From positions 3,472,001 through 3,536,000 of the forward strand of contig CBDDIP010000002.1 of assembly GCA_965229005.1 (NCBI GenBank): a DNA stretch of 64,000 nt, read 5' to 3'. Made by a program: the position numbers and the translations under genes. The notes beneath the pieces were generated by a model. That model was not told the origin of the DNA. It saw only the letters and a list, made by a program, of their open reading frames with translations, and did not search any database. Below are positions 8,265 through 15,908 of this stretch, piece after piece. Each line of letters begins with the position of its first letter. Positions within the stretch are counted from its first letter, which is position 1. Source of the stretch: CBDDIP01 sp965229005. GTDB lineage: Bacteria > Actinomycetota > Acidimicrobiia > Acidimicrobiales > Ilumatobacteraceae.

Positions 8265-9641
8265 TCAGTCGGCGGCGGCGAGACCGCTGAGCCCGCCGAC
8301 CGGCGTCGGACCGGCCCGTCCGATGCCGACGATGTCGAACCCGGCGCCGCGAGCAACTCGGTGGTCGAGCAGGTTGCACGCATCGAAGATCCGAGCGACG
8401 CGCATGCGAGACCGGGCGATGTCGAGATCGAGGTGGGCGAAGACCGGCCAATCGTTGGCGATGAACAGCACGTCGGCATCGTCGAGCGCGTCGTAAGGAT
8501 CGGCGACCAACTCGACGCGACCGTCGACGTCGTCGATCCGCTGAGGGGCGACGGCACCCGGCTCGAACGCGGTGACCTTGGTGACGAGGTCGTCGAGGCG
8601 GTCGATGACGGCCATCGCCGGCGACTGACGCAACCCCTGCGTCGATGCCTTGAACGAGAGCCCCCAGATGGCCACGTGGCCGCGACGGTGGCCCATCAGC
8701 CGGCGCAGCTTGCTGGCCGCCCAGTCGGTGTGCTCGCGATTGGCCAGCACGGCCGCCTCTGCAAGCCGCAGCGGTTGCCCCGTCGAGCGACCGAGGGTGG
8801 AGAGCGAGGCCAGATCCTCGTGAAAGGCGGGGCCACCCCAACCGGGGCCGGGCCGGAGGAAGGCGTGCCCGATGCGGGTGTCGCCACCGATCCCGCGCAG
8901 GACAGCAGCAACGTCTGCACCGAGCGCTTCGCAGAGCACGGCCACCTCGTTGGCGAAGCCGACGCGCAACGCCAGCATCGCCGTACTGGCCTGTTTGACG
9001 AGCTCGGCGCTCGTCGCCGACATCAGCGAGATCGGCGACTCGATCGACGAGTACAGCTCCGAGGTCCGCTCGGCCGCCCACCGATCATCGGAGCCGATCA
9101 CGATCCGGTCGGGCCGGAGCATGTCGCGCGTCGCCGTCCCCTGGCGCAGGAAGCCCGGGTTGACGACCACGCCGACATCTCGTCGTCCGAGGTGCCGCCG
9201 CGCCCACTGGGCGACGCCGACCCACACCGGCGAGCGCAGCACCACGACGGCGCGCGTGCCCAGTTCGGCACCGAGCATCGTGAGCACGCCCCGCAACGCC
9301 GTCGCGTCAGTGCCAGGGACGGGTTCGGCAACGTCGTCGGAGCCGTCGCCGAGGCACACCAGTGCGAGGTCGCAGCGGCGGGCCGCGGCCGCCAGGTCGT
9401 GGGTGAACGACAGCAGCCCGGTGCTCAGCCCTTCGCGGACCAGCTCATCGACACCCTCTTCGAGCGTCGGCACGATCCCGTCGCCGAGCTGCTCGATCAG
9501 ACCGACATCAGGATCCACCACCTGCACCGCGTGGCCGAGCCGAGCCAGGCCCGCCGCGGTTGCCAGGCCGGTGCAACCAGCGCCCACCACCGCGACCCGC
9601 GACCCGCCGATCAGACGTAGCGTCGTGGTGTTGCTCGGCAT
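8265..9641 (-). CDS. UDP-glucose dehydrogenase-like protein, catalytic Cys absent
   Basis: 458 residues from the ATG at 9641, which has GGGAGAG upstream. It has the nucleotide-sugar dehydrogenase layout: Rossmann motif VAVVGAGCTGLATA (16-29), LVCLGDG, a central helix with ELVKQAS (Lys216), FANEVAVLCEALGADV, and a C-terminal UDP-binding-type domain with WGLSFKAST. The family makes UDP-glucuronate or related acids by two-step oxidation using an essential Cys in GGSCFPKD. Here that site reads GWGGPAFHED, with Ala272 in place of Cys, and NPEFLREG reads NPGFLRQG. So the canonical reaction is unlikely; an altered activity or a binding role is possible. No glycosyltransferases or polysaccharide genes are adjacent. 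Confidence 0.8.
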   Translation of the reverse strand: MPSNTTTLRLIGGSRVAVVGAGCTGLATAAGLARLGHAVQVVDPDVGLIEQLGDGIVPTLEEGVDELVREGLSTGLLSFTHDLAAAARRCDLALVCLGDGSDDVAEPVPGTDATALRGVLTMLGAELGTRAVVVLRSPVWVGVAQWARRHLGRRDVGVVVNPGFLRQGTATRDMLRPDRIVIGSDDRWAAERTSELYSSIESPISLMSATSAELVKQASTAMLALRVGFANEVAVLCEALGADVAAVLRGIGGDTRIGHAFLRPGPGWGGPAFHEDLASLSTLGRSTGQPLRLAEAAVLANREHTDWAASKLRRLMGHRRGHVAIWGLSFKASTQGLRQSPAMAVIDRLDDLVTKVTAFEPGAVAPQRIDDVDGRVELVADPYDALDDADVLFIANDWPVFAHLDLDIARSRMRVARIFDACNLLDHRVARGAGFDIVGIGRAGPTPVGGLSGLAAAD

Positions 9642-10059
9642 CGCTCTCCCGTTCCCAACGTGCTGTGGGGGGCCCGGTTTCGCCTCTGCTCGACTACGTA
9701 CTCGGCGACCATCAGTTCGCACGTAGCGTCAACGCTGCCCTTGCTGTTGTGGGCAGTCTTATCACTGCAAACTTGCTCTCGACAACTTCCGACCGAAAAG
9801 ATTTCGGCGACTTTCTCGTTCGTCAAGATTGCCTCAAGAACAGAGAGTCAAGACCACAATCGCCCTGATTCATTGCGTTCATCAGGCACGCAGCGTGGTT
9901 TGGCTTCACGGTGCGCGCTGCCCCGTCGTCGGTAGTCAAAGTAAGCGCAGCAAATCATCGTGCGTTTCCGATACTTTGTCGTCTCGGAATGTTTCGACCG
10001 CGTCGACAGCAACCGCTGTGTCCCACCCTCGGGTCACAGGTCGTGAGTACCCTGAACCG
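9642..10059. other. AT-richer intergenic region, no convincing gene
   Basis: A 418-bp gap between two divergent genes. Bases 9721-9900 are about 51 percent G+C by hand count (92 of 180), clearly lower than the surrounding coding DNA. It holds a short perfect hairpin, CCGAAA-AGA-TTTCGG, near 9803, and several short open frames on both strands with no recognisable domain. It may be a gene remnant or regulatory DNA. Confidence 0.5.
10048..10053 (+). promoter_or_regulatory. -10 hexamer, leaderless type
   Basis: TACCCT ends 6 nt before the ATG at 10060 and decides the start of the dGTPase gene, because the frame is open much further upstream without conserved sequence. Confidence 0.55.
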
Positions 10060-11181
10060 ATGACCACCGAGCGAGAGCAGGAGTGGATCGAGACGATGCG
10101 CGGCGGAGCGCAGCTCACCGGCATCGTGCTCGCCCATCGCGCCGGTCCGCCGCCAGCCGTCCAACCACTCCTCGTCGGTCGCGCCGAACGTGAGGAGCGC
10201 GAGGACGCGACCTTGACCGGAGGTGCCACGCGTGCCGTCGGTGCCGGAAGCCGGCTGCTGGCCGAGGAGCCCGACGATCTGCGAACCTGCTTCGAACGAG
10301 ACCGAGACCGCATCCTGCATTCGACCGCGTTCCGCCGTCTCGCCGGCAAGACCCAGGTCTTCGTGTGGCCGGCCGACCACCAGCGCACTCGCCTCACCCA
10401 CGCTCTGGAAGTTGCCCAGGTAGCCACCGCCATCTCACGAGCGGTGGGCCTGAACGTGGCGCTGACCGAGGCGATCGCGCTCGGCCACGACTGCGGTCAC
10501 GGCCCAGGCGGTCACGCCAGCGAGGACGCCTTCGACCAGTACATCGCCGGCGGCTACCACCACGCGGTGTGGGGAGCCGACGTGGTGCTGCAACCGTTGA
10601 ACCTGTGCTCGCAGACGTTGGACGGGATCCGCAACCACTCGTGGTCGCGGCCCACGCCCGCCACACCCGAGGGCGCCGTGGTCAGCTGGGCGGATCGGTA
10701 CGCCTACTGCGCCCACGATCTCGAGGACGCGATCGGTGGGGGCATCGTCAGCCCCGACGACCTGCCCCACTCGGTGCTGGCGGTCCTCGGCGACACGCGG
10801 TCGCGTCAGCTCCGCTCGCTGATCGGCGCGTTGGTGCACTCGATCAGCACGACCGGAGTGATCGGCATCGATCAGGCCCACGCCGAGGCACTCGCCGATC
10901 TGCGCGCGTTCAACTACGAGCGCGTGTACAAGCGCCCGGCCTCGGTCGAGCAGGCCGACGCGGTGATCGCGGTGCTCAGAGCCCTGGTCGACCACTTCGC
11001 CGAGCACCCCCACCTGCTCGAGAACGTCACCCAGGTCCCCGCGTCCGAACCGGTCGTGGCCGCGGTCACCTACGTCGCCGGGATGACCGACCGGTTCGCG
11101 TTCGAGACGGCGGTCAACCTGCTCGGCTGGCCGCCGGATCGGCTTCCCCGCGGCATCGACAGCCCTCGACTCCTGCGCTGA
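10060..11181 (+). CDS. dgt: dGTPase-like HD-domain triphosphohydrolase
   Basis: 373 residues. It belongs to the deoxyguanosinetriphosphate triphosphohydrolase family, which releases triphosphate from dNTPs. The HD metal-binding residues are visible as RTRLTHALEVAQVA (first His), GHDCGHGPGGH (HD pair) and SWADRYAYCAHDLEDAI (last Asp). The preceding SRLLAEEPDDLRTCFERDRDRILHSTAFRRLAGKTQVF matches the conserved substrate-site entrance (R-D-R-x-R-I-x-H-S-x-A-F-R-R-L). The frame continues upstream to 9829, but the ATG at 10060 with TACCCT 6 nt before it fits best. It is followed after 23 bp by an amidohydrolase. Unlike in many actinobacteria, dnaG is not adjacent. Confidence 0.9.
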   Translation: MTTEREQEWIETMRGGAQLTGIVLAHRAGPPPAVQPLLVGRAEREEREDATLTGGATRAVGAGSRLLAEEPDDLRTCFERDRDRILHSTAFRRLAGKTQVFVWPADHQRTRLTHALEVAQVATAISRAVGLNVALTEAIALGHDCGHGPGGHASEDAFDQYIAGGYHHAVWGADVVLQPLNLCSQTLDGIRNHSWSRPTPATPEGAVVSWADRYAYCAHDLEDAIGGGIVSPDDLPHSVLAVLGDTRSRQLRSLIGALVHSISTTGVIGIDQAHAEALADLRAFNYERVYKRPASVEQADAVIAVLRALVDHFAEHPHLLENVTQVPASEPVVAAVTYVAGMTDRFAFETAVNLLGWPPDRLPRGIDSPRLLR

Positions 11182-11192
11182 CGACGGCCACC

Positions 11193-11198
11193 TACGAT
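11193..11198 (+). promoter_or_regulatory. -10 hexamer, leaderless type
   Basis: TACGAT ends 6 nt before the ATG at 11205. There is no Shine-Dalgarno sequence, and the spacing matches the other leaderless-type genes of the window. Confidence 0.5.
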
Positions 11199-11204
11199 CG
11201 GGCG

Positions 11205-12431
11205 ATGACCCGCCTCCTGATCCGTGGCGGCCTCGTGTTCGACAGCGTCGGGCACGAGCCGCATCCTGCCGACGTCGTCATCGAAGGCGACCGGATCGTC
11301 GCCGTCGGTCCGGGCCTGGACGGCGACACCGAGATCGACGCCACCGGCCACGCCGTGTACCCGGGATTCATCGACTGCCACGTGCACTTCATGTCCGATG
11401 GCAACCTCGACCCGATGTTCGGCGTCAGCACGCCGTTCTCGATGAACTTCTACCTCGCTGCCGAGCGCATGGCCCGCACGCTGGCGACGGGCGTCACCAC
11501 CGTCCGCGAGGCCGGCGGCAGCGACCTCGGGGTGAAGACCGCGCAACGCTCCGGGCTGGTGCCCGGACCCGACATGCAGATCTCGATCACCATCCTGAGC
11601 CAGACCGGCGGGCACGGCGACGGATGGTCGCCGTGCGGCGCGCACATGCCCAGCATCCTCGGGGTGCCCCACCCGGGCAAGCCGCACAACATCGTCGACG
11701 GCCCCGACGAGATGCGCAAGAAGGTGCGCGAGCTGATCCGCGCCGGTGCGGACGTCATCAAGGTGTGCACGAGCGGCGGGGTGCTCTCCCCGCGCGACGA
11801 TCCGCGCCACGGCCACTTCCGCGACGACGAACTGGACGTGCTCGTGGCCGAGGCAAGTGCGGCGGGCAAGTGGGTGATGGCCCACGCCCAGGCCACCGAC
11901 GGCATCAAGTCGGCCGTCCGCGCCGGCATCCGTTCGATCGAGCACGGCATCTACCTCGACGACGAGGCGATCTCGATGATGCTGGAGCGTGGCACGTACC
12001 TCGTGCCCACGCTCGTCGCTCCGATGGGCGTGCTCGAGGCCGCCGACCGCGGCGTCAACGTGCCCGCCTACGCGATCGAGAAGACGAAGATGGTGATGGA
12101 AACCCATCGCCAGAGCATCCGCCGGGCGATCGCCGCCGGCGTCAAGGTGGCGATGGGCACCGACTCCGGTGTCCTCCCCCACGGCCAGAACCTGCGCGAG
12201 CTGGATCAGATGGTCGACTGCGGGATGAGCGTCGGAGATGCGCTCGTCTCGACCACTCGCACGGCCGCCGAGCTGATGGGTCTCGGCGACGACCGCGGCT
12301 CGCTCGAGCCCGGCAAGCGCGCCGATCTGGTGATCGCCCGCGGTGCACCGCTGGACCTCAGCGACCTGCGCAGCAGGATCCGTTGGGTGGTGCAGTCAGG
12401 CCGCGTCGTGGTGGACGCAGCTGCAGCCTGA
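11205..12431 (+). CDS. metal-dependent amidohydrolase
   Basis: 408 residues of the amidohydrolase superfamily (imidazolonepropionase/prolidase-like branch). Metal and catalytic positions are visible: H-x-H in GFIDCHVHF near residue 60, Lys in DVIKVCTSGG, His in WVMAHAQ, His in SIEHGIYLDD and Asp in MGTDSGVLPH. The N-terminal beta segment (LLIRGGLVFD) and the C-terminal GSLEPGKRADLVIARG are the usual composite small domain. The closest described relatives hydrolyse Xaa-Pro or similar amide bonds, but substrate cannot be read from sequence. It follows the dGTPase gene and ends 8 bp before the convergent rpmA gene. Confidence 0.85.
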   Translation: MTRLLIRGGLVFDSVGHEPHPADVVIEGDRIVAVGPGLDGDTEIDATGHAVYPGFIDCHVHFMSDGNLDPMFGVSTPFSMNFYLAAERMARTLATGVTTVREAGGSDLGVKTAQRSGLVPGPDMQISITILSQTGGHGDGWSPCGAHMPSILGVPHPGKPHNIVDGPDEMRKKVRELIRAGADVIKVCTSGGVLSPRDDPRHGHFRDDELDVLVAEASAAGKWVMAHAQATDGIKSAVRAGIRSIEHGIYLDDEAISMMLERGTYLVPTLVAPMGVLEAADRGVNVPAYAIEKTKMVMETHRQSIRRAIAAGVKVAMGTDSGVLPHGQNLRELDQMVDCGMSVGDALVSTTRTAAELMGLGDDRGSLEPGKRADLVIARGAPLDLSDLRSRIRWVVQSGRVVVDAAAA

Positions 12432-12439
12432 GCGAGGGC

Positions 12440-12694
12440 TCAGACGGCGGGTTCGACGTCGACGACCTTGCGGCCCTTGCGCTCGCCGAACTTCACCGAA
12501 CCGTCGATGAGGGCGAACAGCGTGTCGTCGCCACCGATGCCGACGTTCTTGCCGGGGTGGAACTTGGTGCCACGCTGGCGAACGATGATCGTGCCGGCGT
12601 GAATCGCGCTGCCGCCGAACACCTTCACGCCGAGGCGCTGGGCGTTGGAGTCACGGCCGTTGCGGGTTGACCCGCCACCTTTGGTCTTCGACAT
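12440..12694 (-). CDS. rpmA: 50S ribosomal protein L27
   Basis: 84 residues of normal length, with the L27 core: SKTKGGGSTRNGRDSNAQRL at the N-terminus, then GTIIVRQRGTKFHPG and GIGGDDTLFALIDG. The N-terminus reaches the peptidyl-transferase centre in known ribosomes. It has no cleavable N-terminal extension of the kind seen in Firmicutes. AAGGG lies upstream of the ATG. It is 6 bp downstream of rplU. The usual next gene, obg, is displaced by 4.9 kb. Confidence 0.97.
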   Translation of the reverse strand: MSKTKGGGSTRNGRDSNAQRLGVKVFGGSAIHAGTIIVRQRGTKFHPGKNVGIGGDDTLFALIDGSVKFGERKGRKVVDVEPAV

Positions 12695-12700
12695 GGCGGT

Positions 12701-13012
12701 TCAGCCCTTCTTGATCGACGTGATCTCGATGACGTGGTAACGCTGACGGTGCCCGTACCGGCGACGCTGGTTGGTGCGCCGCTTGTAGGTGAAGCCGTCG
12801 ATCTTCGGCCCCTGGGCCCAGCCGACCACCTTGGCGGTGACCGAGGCGCCCTTCAGCTGATCGGGGGTGGCCAGGACGGTGTCGCCGTCGACCAGGAGAA
12901 CCGGGGTCAGCGACACCTCGCTCTCCACCTCGGCATCGAGCAATTCAACATGGACCTGCTGGCCTTCGGCGACCCGAGCCTGCTTGCCACCGGAAGCGAT
13001 CACTGCGTACAT
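12701..13012 (-). CDS. rplU: 50S ribosomal protein L21
   Basis: 103 residues. The start MYAVIASGGKQARV and the basic C-terminal half (TYKRRTNQRRRYGHRQRYHVIEI, beginning TYKRR) are diagnostic of L21. It is followed by rpmA. TAGAGT on the minus strand lies 9 nt before the ATG, and a small GGGGC/GCCCC hairpin (13035-13048) lies just upstream of that promoter, where it could end rne transcription. The pair may therefore be transcribed separately from rne. Confidence 0.97.
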   Translation of the reverse strand: MYAVIASGGKQARVAEGQQVHVELLDAEVESEVSLTPVLLVDGDTVLATPDQLKGASVTAKVVGWAQGPKIDGFTYKRRTNQRRRYGHRQRYHVIEITSIKKG

Positions 13013-13021
13013 AGCCCCACG

Positions 13022-13027
13022 ACTCTA
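13022..13027 (-). promoter_or_regulatory. -10 hexamer before rplU
   Basis: TAGAGT on the minus strand ends 9 nt before the rplU ATG, in the 58-bp gap after rne. Confidence 0.5.
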
Positions 13028-13070
13028 TCGGTTCGGGGCAATCGCCCCAACTGGCCAGGCATCAATCAAC

Positions 13071-15143
13071 TCAGTCCAACAGCGCATGGTCGATCATCAC
13101 GCCACGGCCCTCGCAGTTCGGGCACTGGTCGGCGAAGTTGACCAGCAGGCCCTCACCGATGCGCTTGCGGGTCATCTCCACCAGACCCAGCTCGGTGATG
13201 TCGAACACCTGCGTGCGGGTCTTGTCCCGAGCCAGCGCGGAGCGGAACGAGTCGACCACCTTGCGCCGGTTGTCCTTGATCTCCATGTCGATGAAGTCGA
13301 TGACGACGATGCCGCCGATGTCGCGCAGACGCAGCTGCTTGGCCACCTCTTCGGCGGCCTCCAGGTTGTTGTGGAACACCGTCTGCTCGAGGTTCGAGGT
13401 GCCGACGTTCTTGCCCGTGTTGACGTCGATGACGGTGAGCGCCTCGGTGTGCTCGATGATCAGCGAGCCACCCGACGGCAACCACACCTTGCGGTCGAGG
13501 GCCTTGTGCAGCTGCTCGTGGATGTGGAAGCGCTCGAAGATCGGCAATCCCTCCTCCGTTGCGTCGTAGTGCTCGACGCGGTCGGCCAGCTCCGGGTTGA
13601 ACGCGCCGATGTAGTCGTGCACGTCGTCGTGCAGCCGCTGATCGTCGATGACCACGCCGCGGTACTCGGCGTTGAACTCCTCACGGATCACCCGCACGGC
13701 CAGCTCCGGCTCGCGGTACAGCAACGTCGGACCGTTGGCCCGCTTGGCCTTGGCCTCGATCGAGTTCCACTGATCGAGCAGGCGAGTCATGTCGGCGCGC
13801 AGTTCGTGCTCGGTCGCATGCTCGGCCGCGGTGCGCACGATCAGGCCGTGCTCGTTGGGCTTGACGCGATCGAGGATCGTGCGCAGGCGCTTGCGCACGT
13901 CGTCGGGCAGGCGCTTGGAGATGCCGTACGTCTTCGAATTGGGGATCAGCACCACGAAGCGACCGGGCAGCGACACCTCTTGCGTCAGGCGCGCGCCCTT
14001 GGCACCGATCGGGTTCTTCGTCACCTGACACAGCAGCAGCTGACGAGCCTTGAGCATCTGCTCGATGCGCGGCTGGCCGCTCTTCTCGACGATGTCCTCT
14101 TCGTTGTACTGAACGTCGCCGCGGTAGAGCACTGCGTTCTTCGGCGTGCCGATGTCGACGAACGCGGCCTCCATGCCGGGCAGCACGTTCTGCACCTTGC
14201 CGAGGTAGATGTTGCCGTGGATCTGGCCGACGTCGTCGGCTGGGCGGCTGACGTAGTGCTCGATCAGCGTGCGACCTTCGAGGACGGCAACCTGGGTGAG
14301 CGTCGGACGGACCTGCACGCACATGAGGTAGCGCCCGACCGGGCGACCCTTGCGCTCGCGACCACGCCGGCGTTCCAGCACATCGGGATCGAGCTCGGGC
14401 ATCGAGGTGACCGGCGCCCCACCGGACACGGGCTTGCGCGATCGCGACGACGCGCTGCGACGCCGCTTCTTCTTCGCGGCGTCGCCACGCTCAGCGTCGT
14501 CCCCGCCGTCGCGGTCGTCGCGATCATCGCGATCGATGTCCGAACGCTCGCGACCGGGCTTGGTCTCGCCCGCCTTGTCGCGTCCCTTGCCACCGGCACG
14601 CGGTGCGGGTGCAGCCGCGGCGGCGGTGCCGGCCGGGGCCGGACGAGTGTCACCGATCTGCGGCTTGCGCACGAGCGCCTTCTCCGCGGCCTCGGCGGAC
14701 GGACGCCCTTCGCCGATGCGTTCCGGCAGCTCCGGACGTGAGTCGGAGACCGCGCGTGTTCGCGCTGCACGCGGCGCCGGTGTGGGTGTGCCGTTCGACG
14801 CCGCGTCGCCATCGGGTGCGCGATCGTCGCCGGCGCCATCGTCCACGGAGTCGTCGTCATCGTCGTCGTCCGCTTCATCGCCGACCGCTCCCCCGACACC
14901 AGCCGGCTTCTTGCGGTTCTTGCCGCCGCGCGAACCACGTCGGCGCTTGCGCTGCGCGGCAGTGCGCACGGTGGGGTCGCCGTCGACCTCGGATTCGGTT
15001 GCGTCGGATTCGACTGCCTCCGATTCAGCCGCTTGCGATTCGCCGACGGATGCAGGCACGGCGGCCTGATCGACGGCGTCTGCTGCTGCCGGCGCTTCTT
15101 CGGGCAGATCGTCGTGGTGGCTGTCGGCCAAATTGTCGTCCAT
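13071..15143 (-). CDS. rne: ribonuclease E/G
   Basis: 690 residues. The N-terminal ~290 residues are low-complexity, alternating acidic (poly-Asp) and Lys/Arg-rich stretches, probably a disordered RNA- or partner-binding region. The catalytic part follows: RNase-H-like start, S1-like region (DDVGQIHGNIYLGKV), the 5'-sensor region, and the DNase-I-like domain with the metal-binding aspartates in LTVIDVNTGKN and IVVIDFIDM. The CPNCEGRG motif near the C-terminus is the zinc-link that joins protomers. It is the main mRNA and rRNA processing nuclease. AAGGGA precedes the ATG. It lies 12 bp downstream of the DUF2344 gene and upstream of rplU-rpmA. Confidence 0.93.
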   Translation of the reverse strand: MDDNLADSHHDDLPEEAPAAADAVDQAAVPASVGESQAAESEAVESDATESEVDGDPTVRTAAQRKRRRGSRGGKNRKKPAGVGGAVGDEADDDDDDDSVDDGAGDDRAPDGDAASNGTPTPAPRAARTRAVSDSRPELPERIGEGRPSAEAAEKALVRKPQIGDTRPAPAGTAAAAAPAPRAGGKGRDKAGETKPGRERSDIDRDDRDDRDGGDDAERGDAAKKKRRRSASSRSRKPVSGGAPVTSMPELDPDVLERRRGRERKGRPVGRYLMCVQVRPTLTQVAVLEGRTLIEHYVSRPADDVGQIHGNIYLGKVQNVLPGMEAAFVDIGTPKNAVLYRGDVQYNEEDIVEKSGQPRIEQMLKARQLLLCQVTKNPIGAKGARLTQEVSLPGRFVVLIPNSKTYGISKRLPDDVRKRLRTILDRVKPNEHGLIVRTAAEHATEHELRADMTRLLDQWNSIEAKAKRANGPTLLYREPELAVRVIREEFNAEYRGVVIDDQRLHDDVHDYIGAFNPELADRVEHYDATEEGLPIFERFHIHEQLHKALDRKVWLPSGGSLIIEHTEALTVIDVNTGKNVGTSNLEQTVFHNNLEAAEEVAKQLRLRDIGGIVVIDFIDMEIKDNRRKVVDSFRSALARDKTRTQVFDITELGLVEMTRKRIGEGLLVNFADQCPNCEGRGVMIDHALLD

Positions 15144-15155
15144 GTTCGTTCCCTT

Positions 15156-15908
15156 CTAGGCGCCGGCCGCGACCGCGGCAGACGCAGCAGGCGACAGCAC
15201 CGGGATGATCTCCCGGCGAAGGCCGTCGCGCTCGATCCATTGCTCAATGCGCACCACTCGCCCCATCACGTCCAGCGGATCGAGATGCGGGAACACCGCG
15301 CCGATCAGCTCGATGGGGCGCAGACCTCGACCCGTTGTGTCCAGCACCGCGCTGAGGTGCTGGCGCGGATCCGCGTCGTCCAGATCTCCGCCGTCGATCA
15401 CCGACAGCGACTCGATGGCCCCGCGCACGTCGTCGACGTGGCGATGACCCTTCCGTTCGCGCTCCACCAGCAACTCGCCCGACGCGTTCGCTCGGCTGAC
15501 GGCTTCCACGACTTCGTCCGCCGACGGGCCGACGACGGCGACGGTCCACGACGTCGCCACCACGTCTTCCTGCAGCGACGCGGCCTCATCGCCGGTACGC
15601 AGCATGACGGCGGTGACCTCGTAACCGGTCGGCAGCTCAGCGGTGAACAACGCCGACAGCTCAGCGACCGGCGGCAGCTCCTGATCCAGCAGCTCGATGT
15701 CGAGATACTCGGCCAGCGACTCGGCCCCGGTCGGCAGCGCAAGGCCGAACGCCAGCCGGGGACGAGGCGTGAACCCGTTCGAGTAGGCGACGCGGATGCC
15801 CGTCTTGCGGATGGCCCGTTCCCAGTGGCGCGCCGTGTCGCGATGGCTGGTGAAGCGGATCTTGCCGAGCTTCGTGTGGCGCACGCGCAGGCGGACGTTG
15901 GTGCTCAC
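15156..15908 (-). CDS. radical SAM-linked DUF2344 protein
   Basis: 250 residues with a GTG start at 15908 that overlaps the stop of the radical SAM gene (GTGA). The N-terminus VRLRVRHTKLGKIRFTSHRDTAR, and later RPRLAFGLALPTGAESLAEYLDIEL, match the TIGR03936/DUF2344 family, which always accompanies TIGR03960-type radical SAM proteins, either fused or adjacent. Its biochemical role is not established. Next to RNase E/G and the L21/L27 genes, a role in RNA or ribosome maturation has been guessed for the family; that remains inference. Longer upstream readings of this frame only shadow the radical SAM gene. Confidence 0.85.
   Translation of the reverse strand: MSTNVRLRVRHTKLGKIRFTSHRDTARHWERAIRKTGIRVAYSNGFTPRPRLAFGLALPTGAESLAEYLDIELLDQELPPVAELSALFTAELPTGYEVTAVMLRTGDEAASLQEDVVATSWTVAVVGPSADEVVEAVSRANASGELLVERERKGHRHVDDVRGAIESLSVIDGGDLDDADPRQHLSAVLDTTGRGLRPIELIGAVFPHLDPLDVMGRVVRIEQWIERDGLRREIIPVLSPAASAAVAAGA

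Noticed and set aside
9560..9935. Possible small genes in the AT-richer gap
   Set aside because: Frames on both strands lack a ribosome site, conserved motifs and sensible composition.
13022..13070. Ribosomal-protein leader of the L21 type
   Set aside because: Only a 5-bp stem is visible and it lies upstream of the likely promoter, so a regulatory leader is not supported.
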